DNA of 64,000 nucleotides, taken from Vombatus ursinus (Eukaryota > Chordata > Mammalia > Diprotodontia > Vombatidae). Shown here in pieces: positions 1 to 10,860 of the stretch. The stretch covers positions 1,715,741 to 1,779,740 of the forward strand of contig NW_020948774.1 in the NCBI RefSeq assembly GCF_900497805.2. The letters run 5' to 3'. The position numbers and the translations under genes are program-made. Positions within the stretch are counted from its first letter, which is position 1. Each line of letters begins with the position of its first letter. The notes below the pieces were generated by a model. That model was not told where the DNA came from and made no database searches. It saw only the letters and a list, made by a program, of their open reading frames with translations.

Positions 1-21
1 GGTATTTTTCTTTTTTCCTAG

Positions 22-93
22 GTATGGGATCGCAGTCCGGTTCCTGTAGCACCCTCCAAGGTTTTGGCTACACCAAGGGCAGGGGGAGCTCTG
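22..93 (+). CDS. TEPSIN: TEPSIN coding exon (first in window)
   Basis: The acceptor AG is at 20-21 after a T-rich tract; the donor gtgagt starts at 94. The exon encodes the segment after the ENTH domain, beginning with GMGSQSGSCS, and ends in phase 1 (single G). Confidence 0.93.
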
Positions 94-3000
94 GTGAGTA
101 GTCACTGTGGGACTCCATTTCCAGCCTTCTCTTACTGCTCATACTGGTCTGTCCATCTGAGGATGGTGTACCTGGGCCGCCGAAGGGTCTTTTGGAAAGC
201 TGATCAAAGGGAATAAGGTTTGGAAGACTTTATTTGCAAAACGTGAAGTGCTGTATCAGAGTTGGGCTTAAAAAAAAAAAAAGCTTGGTTCTCCTGAAGC
301 AGGGTTTATGGGGCTAAAGGATGAGGACTTAGCAATGCTGGTACCAGACTTCACTTATTTATTTTATTTTTTGGCTAGGCAATGGGGTTAAGTGACTTGC
401 CCAGGGTCACACAGCTAGTAAGTGTTATGTGTCTGAGGCTGGATTTGAACTCAGGTCCTCCTGAATCCAGGGCCAGTGTTCTATCTACTGCGCCATCTAG
501 CTGCCCCGGTACCAGATGTTAGAGCCACGCTCAGAGTATGGGCACCGTAGCCTTGGCCTGAGGTTGAGAAAGTTGAGAGCTGGGCCGTAGGTTGGCCAGA
601 GGAGGAAACCTGAGGTTTGACTTCCAGTAAATAACGTCTGAGACAATCAAAATGATCCTCTGCTCTCCTTCCCCTCACCAGTGTCACGGTTCTTTTGTCA
701 TTCTTTTTTGGTAGGATCATAGAATGTTGAGAGATAGCTGTGGTATAGTGGATAGAGCGTCGGACTAGAGTCAGGAAGGCCTGGATTCAAATCCTGCCTC
801 AGAAACTTAGTAGCTGGGTGACGGACCATAGGCAAGCCACATAAACACTGAGTCTCTGTTTCCTTATCAAAGTGGGAGATAGTAATAGTAGGATCCAGTG
901 GGATTAAATGAGATGTTATATATAAAGCAGTTTGTGAACATTAAAGTTGTACATAAATCTTAGCTACTGATGTTCACTGGAAGGGGCCTTTAAGGATCAT
1001 CCGCTCCAGCCCCTCAGGCAGCTGAGAGCACAAGGTTCAGTGACTTGCAGGGGATTGCTCACCCAGGAAATTCTAATCAGGGAAGATGTTTTCACTTCTT
1101 TCTCTATCTTCTCTTTTCCTGTTCTTTTTTTCTTTCTCCTGTCGATTCTTTGCTAATAATATCAGTCCCTTAAATTTGTGTAACATCTTTAACTTTTCAA
1201 GGTATTTTCATATCTGTCATCTTGCTTTGTCCTTATAGACGAGGAAACAGAAGCTTAGCACGCTCAAGTGACACTTGAATTTGAGGCAGAGCAGGTACTG
1301 GAAGTTAGTATCCCCACTTTCAGGCTGGGGCTTTTTTCTGCTTGACCTTCTTGCTGCATTCCTTACCCCTCTCTCCAGTCAAAACTGTAACGTGGAGATT
1401 TGGAGCAGGCTGTAATAATCCCTTCTCTCCTCTGGCACAGGCTTTGCTGGTGGAGCTCTTCTCACCACCATCCAGAAGGCTGCCGAGGTAGTGGCTAATG
1501 CTGTGCTGCCTGGCCACGGGAGTCCCACTGTCCAGAGCCAAGGGCTGAGAGAAGATGCCTACCAGCCTGTAGTAGCACCCTCTGCTGGCCAAGGCCACTT
1601 TGCTCCTAGGAAACCGCCACCTGGGCCCAGCCCGAGTGTCCGAGGTATGACCCCACAGAGGCTTGTCCTCCTTCCCATTTGGTTTTCTTGCCACCCATCG
1701 ATGACTAGGCTTAAGGAGAACAACAATTAAGGGGGAGAGAATCTAGGTTCAGCTCCTGGTTGTTGTGATCAGGTAGACTTTTCTTCACTCCTGGGACCAG
1801 AAGACTATAGGATCAGAGACAGAACATTGCCATTCCTAGCTGAAGCATAGAAAAGTCTCTGGGGTGAGGGTAGGGAGTAAAGAAATAGCCTCACAGTTCA
1901 GGGAAGAGTAAAGAAGAGGTAGAAGTAGAATCTTTTCTCTGAGTTTCCGTTTATATTGGCCTGGCTGTGGCTAATCTCATAGATTAGTGCAGCACTTCTT
2001 AAACTGTGGGTCACTGAAGGGGCGAGAGTATAAGAAGTTTAGAAGCCCTCGGTGAGTGAGGAGTGCTGGGGGATCTTGTATCTCAAAGGTTCTTAGCCTG
2101 ATTTCTCCTGTGTTCTGTCTCACCTTGTGCATCTCAGCTGTTTTCATCACTTAGCTCTTTGCAGAGTGTATTTGCGGAAGTCTTCCAAGTCTTTTCCTTT
2201 AGCTGTTTTCTGTAAAGGTTACTGTCATTAGCCCCATTTGTAGAGATGAGAAGACTGCCATTGAAGGTCAGTGACGTGTCAGGGTTGCATAGAGCATCAA
2301 TGGGTACCTAGACTTCAGCTCCTAGCCTTGCAATTGCCCTTCTGTCCTTTCTCCTTTTGAGCCACGCTTCCTTTTTGTTCTGCTTTGGCAAAATAGAAAC
2401 ATGGCGTCTTTAGGCCTTTGAGCAGAGCCAGCTGCCATACTCTGTGCCTAGCACAGTGCCTCGTACACAACAGATGCTTTAATAAATCTTTGTTGTATTG
2501 AATTGACTTGAATCCAGCAGATCAACACAGACCCTTCTCCTCAGGGGCTCTGCCCTTTATGGCTACTCCCGTGGAGTCTCCGATGGATGGAGTCCCCATA
2601 GAACTGAGGAGCGGGTGACTTGGGAAGGACTGAGGCTCTTTGGGGGCTTATCTGACATCCCCATTTCTGCAGTGAGGCACCAGCCTGGGCAGGCGGGGGG
2701 CGGCTGGGAGGAGATGGACAGTGACCCCAGCTCCCAGAACTCATCTCAGGAGAATGGGGAACTCAGCCGAGCCTCCAACTCTGGCAGTAAATCCGACAGC
2801 GACAGCCACTCGGGAGCCAGCCGGGAGATGGGTGACGTAACAGAAAGGTGAGCCATCGAGCAACTGCAGCAGAAGGGGCACCAGGACAGTCGTTGTCAGG
2901 TCTCCCTTCTATTCCTAGGCAGGGATTAGAGGTCTAAGCTACTGCCGTCTTAGTTCTGTTCTCTGCAGGAAATCCACCTTTTCCCAACAAAGGGGTGGTG

Positions 3001-6000
3001 GACTGTAGGAGTGGAATGAAACGTACATTTTCAGACATGGGCAATATGTTGATTTGTTTTGTTTGACTAATTTGTTATAGAGGGATAGGAGCAGGGAGGG
3101 TGTGGGTGTGAATCTTCAGGAAGAAAAGAACAACTGCACCAACAATAAAAAGAATGTCTCCCAACATTAAGAAATCTGCTCAATCTGCACCTTTTCTTTC
3201 CAACCAAGTTTCCCTTCACTGACATTGGGATCCTTCTGGGACCTAAAATTGGATGTTGGTTCTAGTTCATTTCTCCCAAATTTGTCCACTAAAGGAAGAT
3301 GACAGGAAGGAGAAAGAGAAGACGATCCCCTTCCAACTCCTGCCTGGACTCCCCCTCATACCCATTACTGTTACTTTCCAGTGACTACCCCTGCCTGCCT
3401 ACAACCCACACTCCTAAGAAGTACATTAGCTCATTGGCTGTGTGTGTCTGACTTCATTCTCCTCTTCTGTTCCACTGCCTTGATTTTATTTTGCTAATGT
3501 CACATCCTATGTATATCCAGTTGAGTTTGGAAATAAAGGTCAGAGTTTAAGATGGGATCCAAATGGTCATGTAACCAAGTGCCCCATAAGGTCACTTGGT
3601 GATGATAAGGAGATGAGTTTGGACTCCTCAGCCTTTCCCTTCAAGTAACCCCAGCCGCTGTAAAGTTCTCAGCCTTTTCATACCTACCTTTTTCCTTTTC
3701 TGGCAAAAAATTTACATGGAGCTGTGCTGTCTGACAGGGTAGAGGCTGTGCCATTGAGTGACTGTCTACAAGAGATGAGTCTTGTGAGCACCATGACCCA
3801 GGGGCCTCGGGTCTTTCTGACTCGAGAGGAGGTGCAGCATTTCATCAAAGAGTGAGCCGCTCATACCTTCTCTCTGCTCATTGCTGCTGCTTCTCTTGCT
3901 TCTGTTCTCTTGGGCTGGGGACCTGTCCAATTCCTGGAGGGAGGTGGAGAGGAAATAGGGGAGATGCTCCTGTCCTTTTGGAAGCATAAGACCAATTGGA
4001 GCCTAAGCCTGGGCTGAGCTCCATCATTCTTCTGTAATTAATACTCTGGAGTCACTTTCCATTTCCAGTCCCTTACCTGCCTGTGTTGAATATGCCACTT
4101 TCCTTCTCTTGACAATGTCTCATGCCCAGGGAGCTTTAAAACTTTTTCTAGGCCAGCGTCAGAGCCTTAGTCATATTGCCTCCCTGTGCTAGCTTTCACC
4201 AGGCCCAAGATGCCTTTTTCTTGGTCCCCACCTTGGTCTGTCTCCCTGGCCCACCTCGAACCCTTGAGTCTCCTTTGCTAGATCTTTTTCAACTACACCA
4301 TTTAATTTTTCTGTAGGTGTGGGCTGCTCAACTGTGAAGCAGTCCTGGAACTCTTGAACCGGGAACTTGGGAGACCCAATGAATGTGTTCAGATGGTGAG
4401 AGGGATAAGCAGGGAGGGCGGGGCAGGGAAGACAAGCAAGGGAATAAGGATATATTGAGTGCCTACTCTGTGCTGTGTTGTGCTGTGTGCTTTACAAATA
4501 TTGTCTCATTTGATCCTCGTAACAGCCCTGTGAAGTGAGTTCTATTATGATCCCCATTTTATAGGTGAGGAAATTGAGGCAGACAGAGGTCACACCACTA
4601 GTATATGTCTGAAGCTGGATTTGAACTCATGTCTTCCTGAGTCCAGGCCCAGTGCTCTATCCACTGTGCCACCTAGTTGTCAATGCTGGCCACTCAGATG
4701 TTCCCTCCCATGTGTTTTTGACCCTGACCTGTTCCAGACCTCATTCAGCTCCTTTACCAATCAGAATGCTGATAGTTTTGATTGCTATAATTCATCGTGA
4801 TAAAAGTAGAGTCTTTGCTGAGCGTTCCTGTTTGTCCTTAGCTCTGTTTTTCTCCCACCACCAAAAAAAAACTGAGCAGTTGGAGAGAACATTAGGAGTT
4901 GGAGAGTTGTCCAATAGCCCCTTCTGGAACTTGATTCATTACCATTTGGAAAGCCCCGGGAACGAAGGGATTAACTAATGGGATTAGGACTGGAAGGCTG
5001 GGAATGTAGAGAAGGAAGAGGAGGAGGAGGAGGAGGAGGAGGAGGATTATCCTGGGCCCTCCCCTCCCACTTAGGTGAGGGAAGAAAAGCCAGGAAGGGA
5101 GATAGGCAAGCTCAAAACCAGGCTGACGCTGGCAGTGCTCTCTGCCTCCCAGAGGAGGAGACAGTGAAGGACGCTTCAGGTGCCCATGGGCCTGAGGCAT
5201 GTTTGGCAGAGACTTGGAGAAGGTTGGGAAGTGTGTGGCTGATCTTCGCTTATCCTCTCCTCAGAGAGCCATGTGCGCCATCTTCTCCCTCATGTGCTCA
5301 GATCTGCTTTCCCAGGACCATATCTTCTTTGTCATCCAACCGAAGCTGCAGCAGCTTAGTGAGGGGAGCCCTGGCCCTGTGACCAACAAGGCAACCAAGG
5401 TAGGCAGTGCACCAGTCTAGTTCTCCCTACAGGCGTAAGAAGGCTACCAGGCTTGGGTATGGGAGAGCTTCTTTTTCTAGGGGCATTGTGGAGGCAGCAT
5501 CTTTGTGGTTACTCATACCATGCAAAGAGACCAACATGTTCTCACATACATCTGTTAGAGGCATCTGTTCTTGCTTTAAAAGAGTGAGTGAAAAGGCATT
5601 TGTTATTATTGTTGCTGTTGTTATTTGTTAGATCTGCTAACCCAGCCCTCTAATCAAAGCACCCAGGGGTGGCAGTGATGAATGTGGCAAATAGAGAAAA
5701 CCAGATGAATGTGGGGAACAGTTAACCTGCTTATTCTACTCTCCTTGGGGCCATAATTCGTATTTCTTTAAACCACAGAGCGTTGACTTCTGCTTTCTCT
5801 CGCTGCTTCCCAGATCTTGAGGCACTTTGAGGCCCTGTGCCGAAATCATCCCACTCACAAAAGACCTCCATCTCAGGCCAGTACTGGTGCATCCCGCCCC
5901 TCTTTCTGCCCATCTGATCTCCTGACAGATGTTTCTCCATTTGCTGGAGGGGAGTCATTCCTTCAACCCATGAGTTCATCCTCTTCCCTGCCCAGGGGCA

Positions 6001-6407
6001 CAGCCCTAGCATCCTCATCACACCAGGAAATACCTCCTGTCTCAGCCCAGGGAGACATGGCTCCTGGTGGAAGAAGCATGGAGGAGGCTGAAACCAGATT
6101 GGCAGTTTCAGGTGAGCCGGGGCCTGGATCTAGCCAAGACTCATCAGGCACTAACACTACAAACGGCAGATTGAAACCGGACACCGACCCTGAAAGCAGC
6201 CTTTTGACCCCTACAGCTGGCACTTGCTCTTTGTTTGCTGGCATGGAGTTGGTGGCTCACACAGGCGTGGTTGTGACTGGGGCTGCTAAAGAAGAGCTGC
6301 TCCAGTTAGCCTCAAGTTCTGAGGCTCCATGGATATCATCCCAAGAAGCTACCTCTCATGAGGCTCCTAGTCCAGAACTATCTGCCTTTGCCTTTTTAAA
6401 TGCATGA
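22..6407 (+). CDS. TEPSIN: TEPSIN, AP-4 complex accessory subunit tepsin, 3' part (7 coding exons)
   Basis: Tepsin is the ENTH/VHS-like accessory protein of the AP-4 adaptor coat at the trans-Golgi network. Exons read 22-93, 1441-1644, 2673-2847, 3738-3851, 4317-4395, 5265-5399 and 5814-6407. All have AG/GT borders and join in one frame of 456 complete codons before the stop. In order the product has a Gly/Ser-rich stretch (GMGSQSGSCSTLQGFGY), a Ser-rich linker (PSSQNSSQ, SHSGASRE), the tVHS-like domain (from about LSDCLQEMSL through KATKILRHFE) and a low-complexity tail. The tail carries both AP-4 binding motifs: LFAGMELV (6231-6254, binds beta4 in human) and SAFAFLNA at the extreme C terminus (6381-6404, binds epsilon). 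Sequence and motifs match my recollection of the human protein (525 aa). The N-terminal ENTH exons lie left of the window. The gene sits head to tail with CEP131, as in human. No damage seen. Confidence 0.97.
358..507 (-). mobile_element. tRNA-derived marsupial SINE
   Basis: On the - strand it opens ggggcagctagatggcgcag and carries an A-box-like head and a B box (gagttcaaatcc). It ends in an A/T-rich tail on the 358 side. This is the family seen at 14,760, 35,871, 39,786 and 58,580. Confidence 0.9.
727..966 (+). mobile_element. CORE/MIR-type SINE
   Basis: It has the order expected for a marsupial CORE-SINE: a tRNA-like head (gtggatagagcg), a B box (ggattcaaatcctg), a core (gtctctgtttcc) and a tail (aaagttgtacataaatc). 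Confidence 0.8.
1165..1290 (-). repeat. MIR-type SINE fragment
   Basis: Antisense MIR-like order: 'ttttcatatctgtcatcttg' followed by 'gacgaggaaacagaagctta'. Diverged and partial. Confidence 0.5.
1441..1644 (+). CDS. TEPSIN: TEPSIN coding exon
   Basis: The acceptor cacag ends at 1440; the donor gtatga starts at 1645. It reads FAGGALLTTIQKAAEVVANA and then a Pro-rich stretch, part of the linker between the ENTH and tVHS domains. Confidence 0.93.
2219..2330 (-). repeat. MIR-type SINE fragment
   Basis: Antisense core: 'agagatgagaagactgcc', then a gttgcatag remnant of the usual 'ggtcacacag' part. Diverged. Confidence 0.5.
2420..2512 (+). repeat. L2/MIR 3' end fragment
   Basis: Contains 'agcacagtgcctcgtacaca' followed by 'aataaatctttgttg', the typical L2 3' end. 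Confidence 0.6.
2673..2847 (+). CDS. TEPSIN: TEPSIN coding exon (Ser-rich linker)
   Basis: The acceptor is tctgcag and the donor gtgagc. The peptide starts VRHQPGQAGGGWEE and continues into a Ser/Asn/Asp-rich low-complexity stretch, as in human tepsin. Confidence 0.94.
3738..3851 (+). CDS. TEPSIN: TEPSIN coding exon (start of tVHS-like domain)
   Basis: The acceptor is tgacag and the donor gtgagc. It encodes VEAVPLSDCLQEMSLV through FLTREEVQHFIKE. The donor lies inside the GAG codon of KE|CGLL; the last exonic base is 3851. Confidence 0.93.
4317..4395 (+). CDS. TEPSIN: TEPSIN coding exon (tVHS-like domain)
   Basis: The acceptor is ctgtag and the donor gtgaga. It encodes CGLLNCEAVLELLNRELG and ends with QM in phase 0. 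Confidence 0.93.
4440..4682 (-). mobile_element. CORE/MIR-type SINE
   Basis: Nearly complete antisense copy: tail 'ctttacaaatattgtctc', core 'ggtgaggaaattgaggcag', B box 'ggatttgaactc' and head 'ctatccactgtgccacct'. Confidence 0.85.
5012..5047. repeat. (GGA)n microsatellite
   Basis: About ten GGA units in the TEPSIN intron 220 bases upstream of the exon at 5265. Confidence 0.9.
5265..5399 (+). CDS. TEPSIN: TEPSIN coding exon (tVHS-like domain)
   Basis: The acceptor is cctcag and the donor gtaggc. It encodes RAMCAIFSLMCSDLLSQDHI through GPVTNKATK, helical repeats of the VHS-like fold, and is 45 codons in phase 0. Confidence 0.93.
5814..6407 (+). CDS. TEPSIN: TEPSIN last coding exon with AP-4 binding motifs
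   Basis: The acceptor is ttcccag. The exon opens with ILRHFEALC and the reading frame closes at TGA 6405-6407. Its 197 residues are mostly Pro/Ser-rich and poorly conserved. Two islands stand out: LFAGMELV at 6231-6254 and the terminal SAFAFLNA. In human these are the short linear motifs that bind the appendage domains of AP-4 beta4 and epsilon. Confidence 0.96.
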   Translation: MLRHFEALCRNHPTHKRPPSQASTGASRPSFCPSDLLTDVSPFAGGESFLQPMSSSSSLPRGTALASSSHQEIPPVSAQGDMAPGGRSMEEAETRLAVSGEPGPGSSQDSSGTNTTNGRLKPDTDPESSLLTPTAGTCSLFAGMELVAHTGVVVTGAAKEELLQLASSSEAPWISSQEATSHEAPSPELSAFAFLNA

Positions 6408-6837
6408 ATGGCCAACATTTGAGGCTGGGGCACTGCCCCTTGTCTTCCTTGTCTTGAGAAGGACACTGCACATCTGTCTGCCTTTGACTGTCTCTTGGCT
6501 TCCTTCTTACCTTGTATTATCACACATGTGCTCATGGGCCCTTCTGGGGGTCTCCAAAGTGTAATTTCCACTCTTGTGTTATCTCATCATCCCAGTCATC
6601 ATCCCTCTTTGCTGTGTCTGCATCCTTCCTCTGGGGGAACTCTCACTACCTCCAAACCAATTCCTAGTAATGGCAACCCTACAATAACTAAGCAGGCCAC
6701 TGTAATAGCCAATATCCAAGTGAGAAACAGAAAGCACCGGTGTTCATCTTGGGTTTTTTGATCAGCAACAGGAAAAGGGAAATTATTTTAAATGTATAGG
6801 GAATGTCCCACGTATTATTTCCAGAGCATTCAGAAAG

Positions 6838-6843
6838 AATAAA
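6838..6843 (+). terminator. Possible proximal poly(A) signal of TEPSIN
   Basis: AATAAA lies 431 bases after the stop codon. The downstream sequence is not strongly GT-rich. It would give a short 3' UTR. Confidence 0.4.
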
Positions 6844-8212
6844 ACCAGGAGGTTTCTGATCAATGCTGAACCTTCCTCAAACATTATAAGAAGAATGAGC
6901 AGATTTGATCCCTTCTCAAAACCTGTGTTTCCACCATTAATGTTTGTTTCCCTCTAGTAGAGCTGGTTTCATATTTCAGAGTCGTACATGCCTTATGTGT
7001 GTGTAATTTTCCATGGAACTTTTAAAGAATTAGGCCACTAGTTAAGTTGATCAGGATTATTATGGGACCCTGATCATTGCTAGTACAGGAATGTGAGTGA
7101 CATAGGTGCCCTAGCACCAGAAGGAGCTCTGGCCCCTCTCCAGCAGTTAAGGACTCTGTTTAACAATACCTTGTGGCCTTAGGAGAGAGGGTGGATCCTA
7201 GACCACACTGCTGGGCCTTCCTGACTTTGGGAAAGGGGAGTTTGGTAAGGTGGTGGTTAGGAAACTTGGCTTTCTTGGGCTGTACTCATCTTAACAGAAT
7301 TTGTGAGTTCTCTCCAGAGTTTACACTCGGCAGGCTCATGGTTAGTGAGTCTCCAGATCCCTTAGCCAATTTAAGTGTGGCTCTAAACATTCAACCAGGC
7401 CCTTTCTGGCTCTATCTTGAGAGTGTGCTCTTTTGGCAATTTAAGCATTCAGTTGCATACTGTTTCAGGTGGAGCATTGTTAAGAACTCATCAAGCAGAA
7501 AAAAAGACCTTCAGGCCTTACAGGAAGTGCCTGTCTTCACTCCTTAATGATCAAAAGGGTTTGAAGAGGAAAGAATCATCCTTGTATGATCATATATCCC
7601 ATAGAACCTGGGGAGAGAATCCTTTGGTTGATTTCCCTCTGGGGAATCCATTCTGTGAGATCCAACAGATGTTTCCTTCGTATCTTTCACCCTGACAGGT
7701 CAACTCTGAGTCACATTGAGGGCTAAAGATCTCTGAATAGGTGGTGTAGAGGAGTTGTATGTAGTCCCAGATGGCCTTTGGCTATGTTTTAAGGTCCATT
7801 AGTGAGAGAACATAGAAATCTGTCCACAGGGTGAGATAACAGGTCACAGGGCTTTAGCCTGAGCTACTGTAATTTCTAGATCATTTGAAATTGGGTCGGT
7901 CTTAACTTCTTTTGGAAGGCAGTAGCTGACATTTCAAGGAATGTTGCCCGTTGCTGTGTCTTCTTTTCCTTCCCCATCTCTCCTCTAGCTTTGGCCTGCT
8001 CATTTGGATTTGGATTCCTATGGTGCTTGAGAGCAGGTTGCAAAGGTGCTTCCAGAAACACTGACCCTCTGCTTTTTGGCCTGAACACTACCAAAGCCAG
8101 GGAGGGCCACTCGCCAACTGCTGGATCAGTGCCTCTAGAACAAGAGAGATCTAGGCAGTTTTGCCCTCTATGATTTAGAAACTCCAAGTAATCCCTTTGT
8201 TTTTTATCCTGG

Positions 8213-8222
8213 GATGTGTGTA

Positions 8223-8261
<39 letters not shown>
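8213..8261. repeat. (GT)n microsatellite
   Basis: Near-perfect GT repeat of about 20 units inside the presumed TEPSIN 3' UTR. Confidence 0.95.
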
Positions 8262-8262
<1 letters not shown>

Positions 8263-8637
8263 CCTCCTGAAAATTATTTTTTTAAATGCCTTGCCATTCT
8301 GCAGAAAATCTTCCTTGCTACATGGTAATTATGATATCTCCAAACTATACCACCACCTTCCTCACTCCCAAGTAATGGAGATTTCACAAGTGTCCAGTTG
8401 AAGGAGTGTACTCTAGGTCAAGGTTACATCTTGTGGTCTAGCCTGCTGTTTTTTGACACTTTTTTTTTTTTATTCTTGTGTTGGTCTTCTGTTAAGCGTC
8501 TCTACTTTTTGGCCATACTTACTCTTGCCATAAATTGTTTAAAACTGTGAGGGTTGGGGAGAGCCCTGGAAGCAGGGAACAGGGAGCATCCCATCTCTGT
8601 GGAACTCATGAAGGGTGCTGGTTGTTTATACTTTCTT

Positions 8638-8643
8638 AATAAA
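8638..8643 (+). terminator. Possible distal poly(A) signal of TEPSIN
   Basis: AATAAA is at the end of the repeat-poor block that follows the TEPSIN stop. SINE and L1 sequence begins within 100-300 bases beyond, which suits the end of a transcript. Confidence 0.5.
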
Positions 8644-8734
8644 CACTATTGGATATTTACGTTGAGCAGAAACTTCTTACTTAATGTGCAGTCCTTGGTC
8701 TATGGTGATCATTCTACTGGTCTAACATTTAGAA

Positions 8735-8915
8735 GATAATGTATCTGCTTCGTCGTCTAACTGTATGACGGTGGGCAAGTCATGAACTCCCTGAGCTTCC
8801 GTTTTCCTCATCTGTGAAATGGAGATCACAAAACCCCATAGTGCCCACCTAACAGGCTTTTTGTGAAGATAAATAAAATATATATGGTACTTTGCAAATT
8901 ATTATTGAGATTATG
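8735..8915 (+). repeat. MIR-type SINE
   Basis: Contains 'gtgggcaagtcatgaactcc', 'ttttcctcatctgtgaaatg' and the tail 'ggtactttgcaaattattat'. Confidence 0.7.
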
Positions 8916-8924
8916 TGATACACA

Positions 8925-9055
8925 TATACACAAAATTATTAATGGCAGCATTTTTTTTTTGTAGCAAAGGAAGAAACAAAGTAGGTGCCTACCAGTTACT
9001 GGATAGCTAAATAAATTGTGGCTCATGAATGTAATGGAATATGTGCTACAAGAGT
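8925..9055 (+). mobile_element. L1 fragment (ORF2 C-terminal part)
   Basis: The + strand reads 'taaataaattgtggctcatg' then 'aatgtaatggaatat', the marsupial L1 ORF2 end (KLWYMNVMEY-like). Short and decayed. Confidence 0.65.
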
Positions 9056-9569
9056 CAAATCAATAAGCATTTAATTAAGTACTTACTATGCGCTAAGCAT
9101 TGTACTAAGCACTGGAAAATACTTAGTGATCATAGGAAACTATATAGACAGAAGCATAGAAAAACATGAACTCAAGTCTACTTTGGTAAACAACCAGGAA
9201 AACAATATGCACAATTACCATGGTATTAGTGGGAAGAACAACAACAAAGCAATACTTTGATAAGATTAACCAAGCTTGGTTACAAAGAGGAAAAATGTAT
9301 CTCCTTTTTTGCATTAGTGGGGGATTAGGAGTATGGAGTATTTCATATGCTATCAAGCTCTGATGTGTGGGTTGGTAATCCTGAAATACTTTTTCACTCT
9401 TTTATCCTTTGTTACAAGGGAGTTGGTTATTGGGGTGAAAACGATGGGAACCTTTCAAGTAAAAATTAGTGGTACGAAAGAAGAGGAAAACCAGACCATA
9501 GATTTGTACCCTAGATTTGAGAGCAGATTTTGAAGGGTTCAGTTTTGCTAACTTTGAATATAATTGGTT

Positions 9570-9690
9570 CCTTTTGTAATCCTATGTATTTTATTATATG
9601 CATTGAAAAACATTGAAAAAAAGGGGTCCACAGGCTTCACCAGATTTGCCTGACAAAAAAAGGTTAATAACCCCTCCTTTAGTGGTATTA
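9570..9690 (+). mobile_element. hAT-Charlie/MER5-like short element, partial
   Basis: It shares 'cctatgtattttatt', a 'ggggtccacaggcttc' block and the end 'ggttaataacccc' with the full copy at 32,544. The left end is unclear. Confidence 0.5.
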
Positions 9691-10219
9691 GGTACTTTGG
9701 CTTCTCTGAACAGTTCTGTACTTTTGTCTTTTAATTTTGTACTTCTGGCCATCAACTAAAATCTAACTTAAAAAACCCAGATATGCTTCTGTTAAAGAAA
9801 AACGAAGTTTTTAAAAAACAGCTTCCTAATTTGGCTGGGTGAAGAATCAGAATGCCTGTCAGTCCTTTTGGCCCCCTGATGGAGAAGCCTTCGTGAGGAT
9901 TTTCTTCCCCTGAACAAAGGCAGCACAGCAACTCTGCCCAGTCTTCCTGAAACCAGTTGCTTAAGTGGACCTCTTGGGTCCCCCCAGCCTGATCTTTTAA
10001 GACCTTCCCTCCATCACCCCCTCTCCCAGATTCCTCGCCCTTTTAAGGTCTCCCAGTCTTCATTCTCTGACCTTTCTTTCTTAACTTCCCTTTCCCCACA
10101 TCTACCGCCTCCCGTCTTCTTCCTTTTTCCTTTTTTTACCCCCAATTTCCCCCTGACCCCTTGGCCCCACAGGTCACCACCCTCTCCCTCTTTGGTTCCC
10201 ACCCCCTGCAACAGTGACC

Positions 10220-10860
10220 CTCTCTACGCCCCGCCCCGCCCCTCTAGCCCGGGGCCACGCCTCCTCCGTCTCAACCAATCGCAGGTCCTCCGCCTGTGCG
10301 TGCCTATCCCGCCCCCTTGGCCCCCCAATGGACGGCAGAGCCATCCAGTGAATTCCTGAGATCTCCAGAGCCGGGCCCTGGCCTCGGCCAATCGGAAGGG
10401 AGAGAGGAGAGGGAGGGCGGGCCTCGCGGGCCTGACGCGGTGGGTGGTGCCAGGCGGGTTGCTAGCTGCCAGCGCTACTCTCTCCCCTTCCTCCCATCTC
10501 CTCCACTAGCCTGTCGCCCCCTTTACCCCTCGCCCGCCCCGCTTCATTGTTTCCGGGGGGCTCCTGAGCGGGGAGCGGCGGCTCGGGACGGGCGCGAGGG
10601 GACACCGCAGCGGGAAGGCCGGGCCCCGCGCCGGCTGGACTCGACCTCTCTTCGAGGGCGCCCCCCGGGCCCGGCCTGGGGCTGTGGAGCCTGACCGCGG
10701 GCGGGCTCCTCTGGGGTCGAGGGGAAGAGGAGGGACGTGGGGGTCCGGTTCGGTCACACTCCTGCGACCCGTACCCCTCGACACCCAAGGAGGAGAAAGG
10801 GTGTCCTTTTTTCTCCTCCCCGTCCCCGGACTCCTGCACCTACACGGAGCTGAGCAGGTA
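10220..10860. promoter_or_regulatory. CpG-rich promoter region of CEP131
   Basis: GC- and CpG-rich block against an AT-rich background. It has a GC-box run at 10227-10243 and three CCAAT boxes (10275-10279, 10325-10329, 10388-10392). No TATA box is evident. It ends in the donor of the first CEP131 exon (gtaagg at 10858). The transcription start is not fixed by the sequence. The block is open in several frames, but that is expected of high-GC DNA and not evidence of coding. Confidence 0.85.
10450..10857 (+). other. CEP131: CEP131 non-coding first exon (5' border uncertain)
   Basis: It lies directly upstream of a consensus donor (gagcag|gtaagg), within the CpG-rich block. The coding exon at 12,230 begins 16 bases before its ATG and follows a good acceptor, so a spliced 5' UTR exon is required. 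The 5' border is an inference from the CCAAT boxes. Confidence 0.6.

Larger units (their letters stand above)
6408..8660 (+). other. TEPSIN: TEPSIN 3' UTR (extent inferred)
   Basis: This is non-coding sequence after the TEPSIN stop. It is almost free of recognisable repeats apart from a GT tract at 8213-8261, unlike the repeat-rich introns around it. It has an early poly(A) signal at 6838 and a later one at 8638. The extent to about 8,660 is an inference from signal positions. Confidence 0.55.
8661..10200. other. TEPSIN-CEP131 intergenic stretch
   Basis: It holds a SINE tail (8735-8915), an L1 ORF2 fragment (8925-9055), an L2 scrap (9056-9125), an hAT-like element (9570-9690) and then pyrimidine-rich unique DNA rising in GC towards the CEP131 promoter. 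No coding exon seen. Confidence 0.6.

Noticed and set aside
1320-1694. 124-codon open frame on the - strand over a TEPSIN exon
   Set aside because: Antisense shadow of the conserved exon at 1441-1644.
4978-5382. 134-codon open frame overlapping the TEPSIN exon at 5265
   Set aside because: It crosses the exon's acceptor in another frame and includes the GGA microsatellite. The tepsin frame is the conserved one.
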